From Pedobacter petrophilus (GTDB taxonomy: Bacteria; Bacteroidota; Bacteroidia; Sphingobacteriales; Sphingobacteriaceae): a DNA stretch of 64,000 nucleotides. The position numbers and the translations under genes are program-made. The notes beneath the pieces are model-generated. The model was not told where the DNA came from and did no database searches. It was given only the letters and a program-made list of their open reading frames with translations. The stretch covers positions 62,001 through 126,000 of the forward strand of contig NZ_WKKH01000002.1 of the NCBI RefSeq assembly GCF_009674725.1. The letters are read 5' to 3'. Of the stretch, positions 63,700 to 64,000 are shown piece by piece (the stretch's first letter is position 1; the number at the start of each line of letters is the position of its first letter).

Positions 63700-64000
63700 A
63701 TGAAATTAGATAGATTAATTTGGGGTATTTTACTGCTTTTTATAGGCGGTGTACTTCTTCTCGAAAACTTTGGAATAATAAATTTTTACTGGCGTAACGT
63801 ATGGGGCTTTTGGCCAATATTTTTGATCATTGGGGGTTTGAATATCTTGTTCAACAAAAATAATTCTCAAACCGGCAGCATTATTTCTATTGCTGTTTTA
63901 GTGGTCGCATTATCGTTCTTATTTGTAAAAGGGCAACAAGTTCCGGAGCATGGTTCGTGGTGGGGTAGAAATTTTAAAAAGGATATAGATATTAATATCG
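63700..64000 (+). CDS. LiaF/DUF5668-like membrane protein, N-terminal part (cut by window edge)
   Basis: The frame starts ATG at 63700, 5 bp after the PspC gene, and runs off the right edge (100 codons seen). MKLDRLIWGILLLFIGGVLL and WGFWPIFLIIGGLNILF are the paired helices of LiaI/LiaF-TM-type proteins, followed by a third helix and the start of a soluble part. It resembles the helical region in the upstream PspC protein. The gene is likely co-transcribed with it. Confidence 0.8.
   Translation, partial: MKLDRLIWGILLLFIGGVLLLENFGIINFYWRNVWGFWPIFLIIGGLNILFNKNNSQTGSIISIAVLVVALSFLFVKGQQVPEHGSWWGRNFKKDIDINI

Noticed and set aside
1-64000. tRNA, rRNA, IS elements or prophage
   Set aside because: No tRNA-like fold, rRNA sequence, transposase, integrase or phage structural gene was noticed on either strand.

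Overview
The window looks like a chromosomal segment of a Bacteroidota bacterium of the Sphingobacteriaceae type (Pedobacter or a close relative). The evidence is an AT-rich sequence with little Shine-Dalgarno signal, promoter -7 boxes of the TAnnTTTG class, a SusC/SusD pair, Bacteroidota-specific TamL (a TamA-like lipoprotein) with TamB, DUF3098 next to ftsX, and protein sequences typical of that group. The genus is inferred from sequence character and was not searched.

Layout. 1-6900: the start of a TamB/AsmA-like gene, then tsaD, a small membrane protein, recA, nth, an AraJ-like efflux pump, and an ECF sigma factor followed by a small acidic protein. 7150-10630: uvrA and a LysE-family exporter. 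10880-19470: a long leftward run. ftsX-DUF3098-uppP-truB-yitT-ribF forms the envelope, cell division and cofactor part. It is followed by a small membrane protein, a CPA2 cation/proton antiporter and a DUF2157 protein. 19670-25250: a lipocalin-like lipoprotein, leuS, a tandem-repeat array and the RNA helicase rhlE. 25770-33740: a SusC/SusD pair, a GPH-type sugar/cation symporter and an APC amino-acid permease. 34080-53600: the two topoisomerase IV genes, parE and parC, about 15 kb apart. Between them lie a hybrid histidine kinase, a YihY-family protein, tamL-tamB, cytidine deaminase, a secreted PNGase F-II-like glycoamidase, and a DUF559 nuclease gene embedded in an array of about 174-bp palindrome-bearing repeats. 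53900-55870: a TPP riboswitch controlling a PnuT-type thiamine transporter and an acyl-CoA dehydrogenase-fold protein. 55960-64000: an msrA pseudogene, a thioredoxin-fold/TPR protein, a lipoprotein, an mlaE-mlaF operon that runs into a VapBC-type toxin-antitoxin pair and an rRNA-type methyltransferase, an SDR, and two PspC/LiaF-like membrane proteins, the last cut by the window edge.

Most genes are housekeeping. The unusual content is the density and variety of short repeats. (i) The DUF559 nuclease gene sits inside a six-copy repeat array, and its last six residues and stop codon come from one copy. (ii) A GTC-rich palindromic repeat occurs between genes and also in frame inside ribF and, in a shorter form, leuS. 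(iii) There is a 139-bp tandem array beside rhlE. (iv) A compact structured element lies upstream of ribF. (v) REP-like palindromes lie downstream of parC. The nuclease-plus-repeat arrangement is the best candidate for an undescribed system: possibly a non-autonomous palindromic repeat propagated by a Vsr-like nuclease, by analogy with REP/RAYT. That interpretation is inference. Starts were moved to the conserved ATG where the longest frame began at an unlikely TTG or GTG.
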